From contig CAJARE010000020.1 in assembly GCA_903944255.1 (NCBI GenBank), positions 1 to 6,232 on the forward strand: a DNA stretch of 6,232 nt, written 5' to 3'. The notes beneath the pieces are model-generated. The model did not search any database and was not told the origin of the DNA. It saw only the letters and a program-made list of their open reading frames with translations. The stretch is from an uncultured beta proteobacterium (GTDB lineage Bacteria > Pseudomonadota > Gammaproteobacteria > Burkholderiales > Burkholderiaceae). A program made the translations under genes and the position numbers. Every line of letters starts with the position of its first letter. Within the stretch, counting starts at the first letter, position 1. Shown here in pieces: positions 5,799-6,232 of the stretch.

Positions 5799-6232
5799 GA
5801 TTCAGGATTCTCCATATGGCGACTTAACCAAATACCCTGAATAATGACAAATGCAATTAGCAATCCAGTGCTACCAAAAAGCTTAAAATTTACCCAGGTC
5901 TCTTCGGAAAATTCAAAGGCAACATATAAATTAAGGGCGCCCATCAAAAAGAAGAAGGCCGACCAAGCACGATTTAATGTTAACCATACAGACCGAGCAT
6001 TCTGGGCTTTTAAACTTACCTGTTTACCCATTAGAACCTCAATCCAATTTTTCTTAAAAAATTCGGAGCTAATAAATAAAACAGCAGAAAAAAGCCAATA
6101 TAGTGCAGTAGGCTTAAGCTGTATAAACGTTTTATCATGCAAAAAGATCGTCAAGCTACCAAAAACCAGGATCATTACTAAACTGACCCACTGCATAGCA
6201 TCGATTTTCCGGTGTCGGTAGTAAACCCAAAG
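5795..6232 (-). CDS. yciB: YciB/IspZ intracellular septation protein A, 5' end beyond window
   Basis: The frame is open to the right edge, giving 145 visible residues; about 35-45 N-terminal residues of a roughly 180-residue protein are missing. The visible part begins LWVYYRHRKIDAMQWVSL, which matches the internal family region RHRK-DAMQWVSL. The methionine encoded at 6196-6194 is therefore not the true start. HDKTFIQLKPTALYWLFSA (visible residues 32-50), the loop NWIEVLMGK (62-70) and ETWVNFKLFG (111-120) are also typical. Membrane spans are likely at about visible residues 14-31, 40-58, 84-106 and 117-136. YciB is an inner-membrane protein linked to cell-envelope synthesis and division; loss of its Shigella homologue ispA impairs septation. 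The stop codon overlaps the bolA start by 4 bp, making yciB and bolA a coupled pair. Confidence 0.93.
   Translation of the reverse strand, partial: LWVYYRHRKIDAMQWVSLVMILVFGSLTIFLHDKTFIQLKPTALYWLFSAVLFISSEFFKKNWIEVLMGKQVSLKAQNARSVWLTLNRAWSAFFFLMGALNLYVAFEFSEETWVNFKLFGSTGLLIAFVIIQGIWLSRHMENPES

Noticed and set aside
6194..6196. ATG (minus strand) as the start of yciB
   Set aside because: The frame stays open to the window edge and the upstream residues (LWVYYRHRKIDA) match the family interior, so this Met is internal and the gene is truncated by the window.
5844..6221. 125-codon open frame on the plus strand opposite yciB
   Set aside because: It is antisense to a clear YciB homologue, has no recognisable family features, and is what open frames opposite AT-rich membrane genes often look like.
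1..6232. CRISPR array, transposon, prophage, toxin-antitoxin or defence module
   Set aside because: No spaced direct repeats, transposase or integrase motifs, tRNA attachment site or small toxin-antitoxin pair could be seen; the gene content is housekeeping throughout.

Overview
The window looks like ordinary core chromosome from a betaproteobacterium of order Burkholderiales. Protein style (WrbA, the CBS protein, AroC, YciB and BolA), gene order and the moderate, AT-leaning base composition fit Polynucleobacter or a close relative best. The genus is an inference from remembered family sequences; no search was run. All complete genes are intact. I see no insertion sequence, phage gene, tRNA, rRNA, CRISPR array or sign of recent transfer.

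Left part (1-910, minus strand): a WrbA-type NAD(P)H:quinone oxidoreductase gene is followed 9 bp later by a small DUF2069 membrane protein gene that runs off the left edge. Only 22 bp upstream of wrbA, a YihY/BrkB-type inner-membrane protein gene starts in the opposite direction (933-1781, plus strand).

Centre (1859-4645, plus strand): a stand-alone CBS-pair protein, chorismate synthase (aroC) and an HcaT-like major facilitator transporter lie close together (gaps of 43 and 14 bp) and probably form one transcription unit. A good sigma70-type promoter (TTGATT, 17 bp, TATATT) lies in front of the CBS gene. AroC makes chorismate, the branch point to aromatic amino acids, folate and quinones. 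The CBS protein may sense adenine nucleotides, and the transporter substrate is unknown.

Right part (4656-6232, minus strand): yciB (5' end beyond the window), bolA (4-bp ATGA overlap with yciB) and a secreted parvulin-type prolyl isomerase form a second likely operon. It converges on the transporter gene with a 10-bp gap. Its products concern the cell envelope and, for BolA, iron-sulfur/redox control.

No undescribed system was found. The points worth a second look are small: yihY and aroC both lack a Shine-Dalgarno sequence and carry a -10-like hexamer exactly 6 nt before the ATG, which suggests leaderless mRNAs; a perfect 16-bp palindrome spans the aroC stop codon just before the transporter start; and the divergent and convergent gene junctions are extremely tight.
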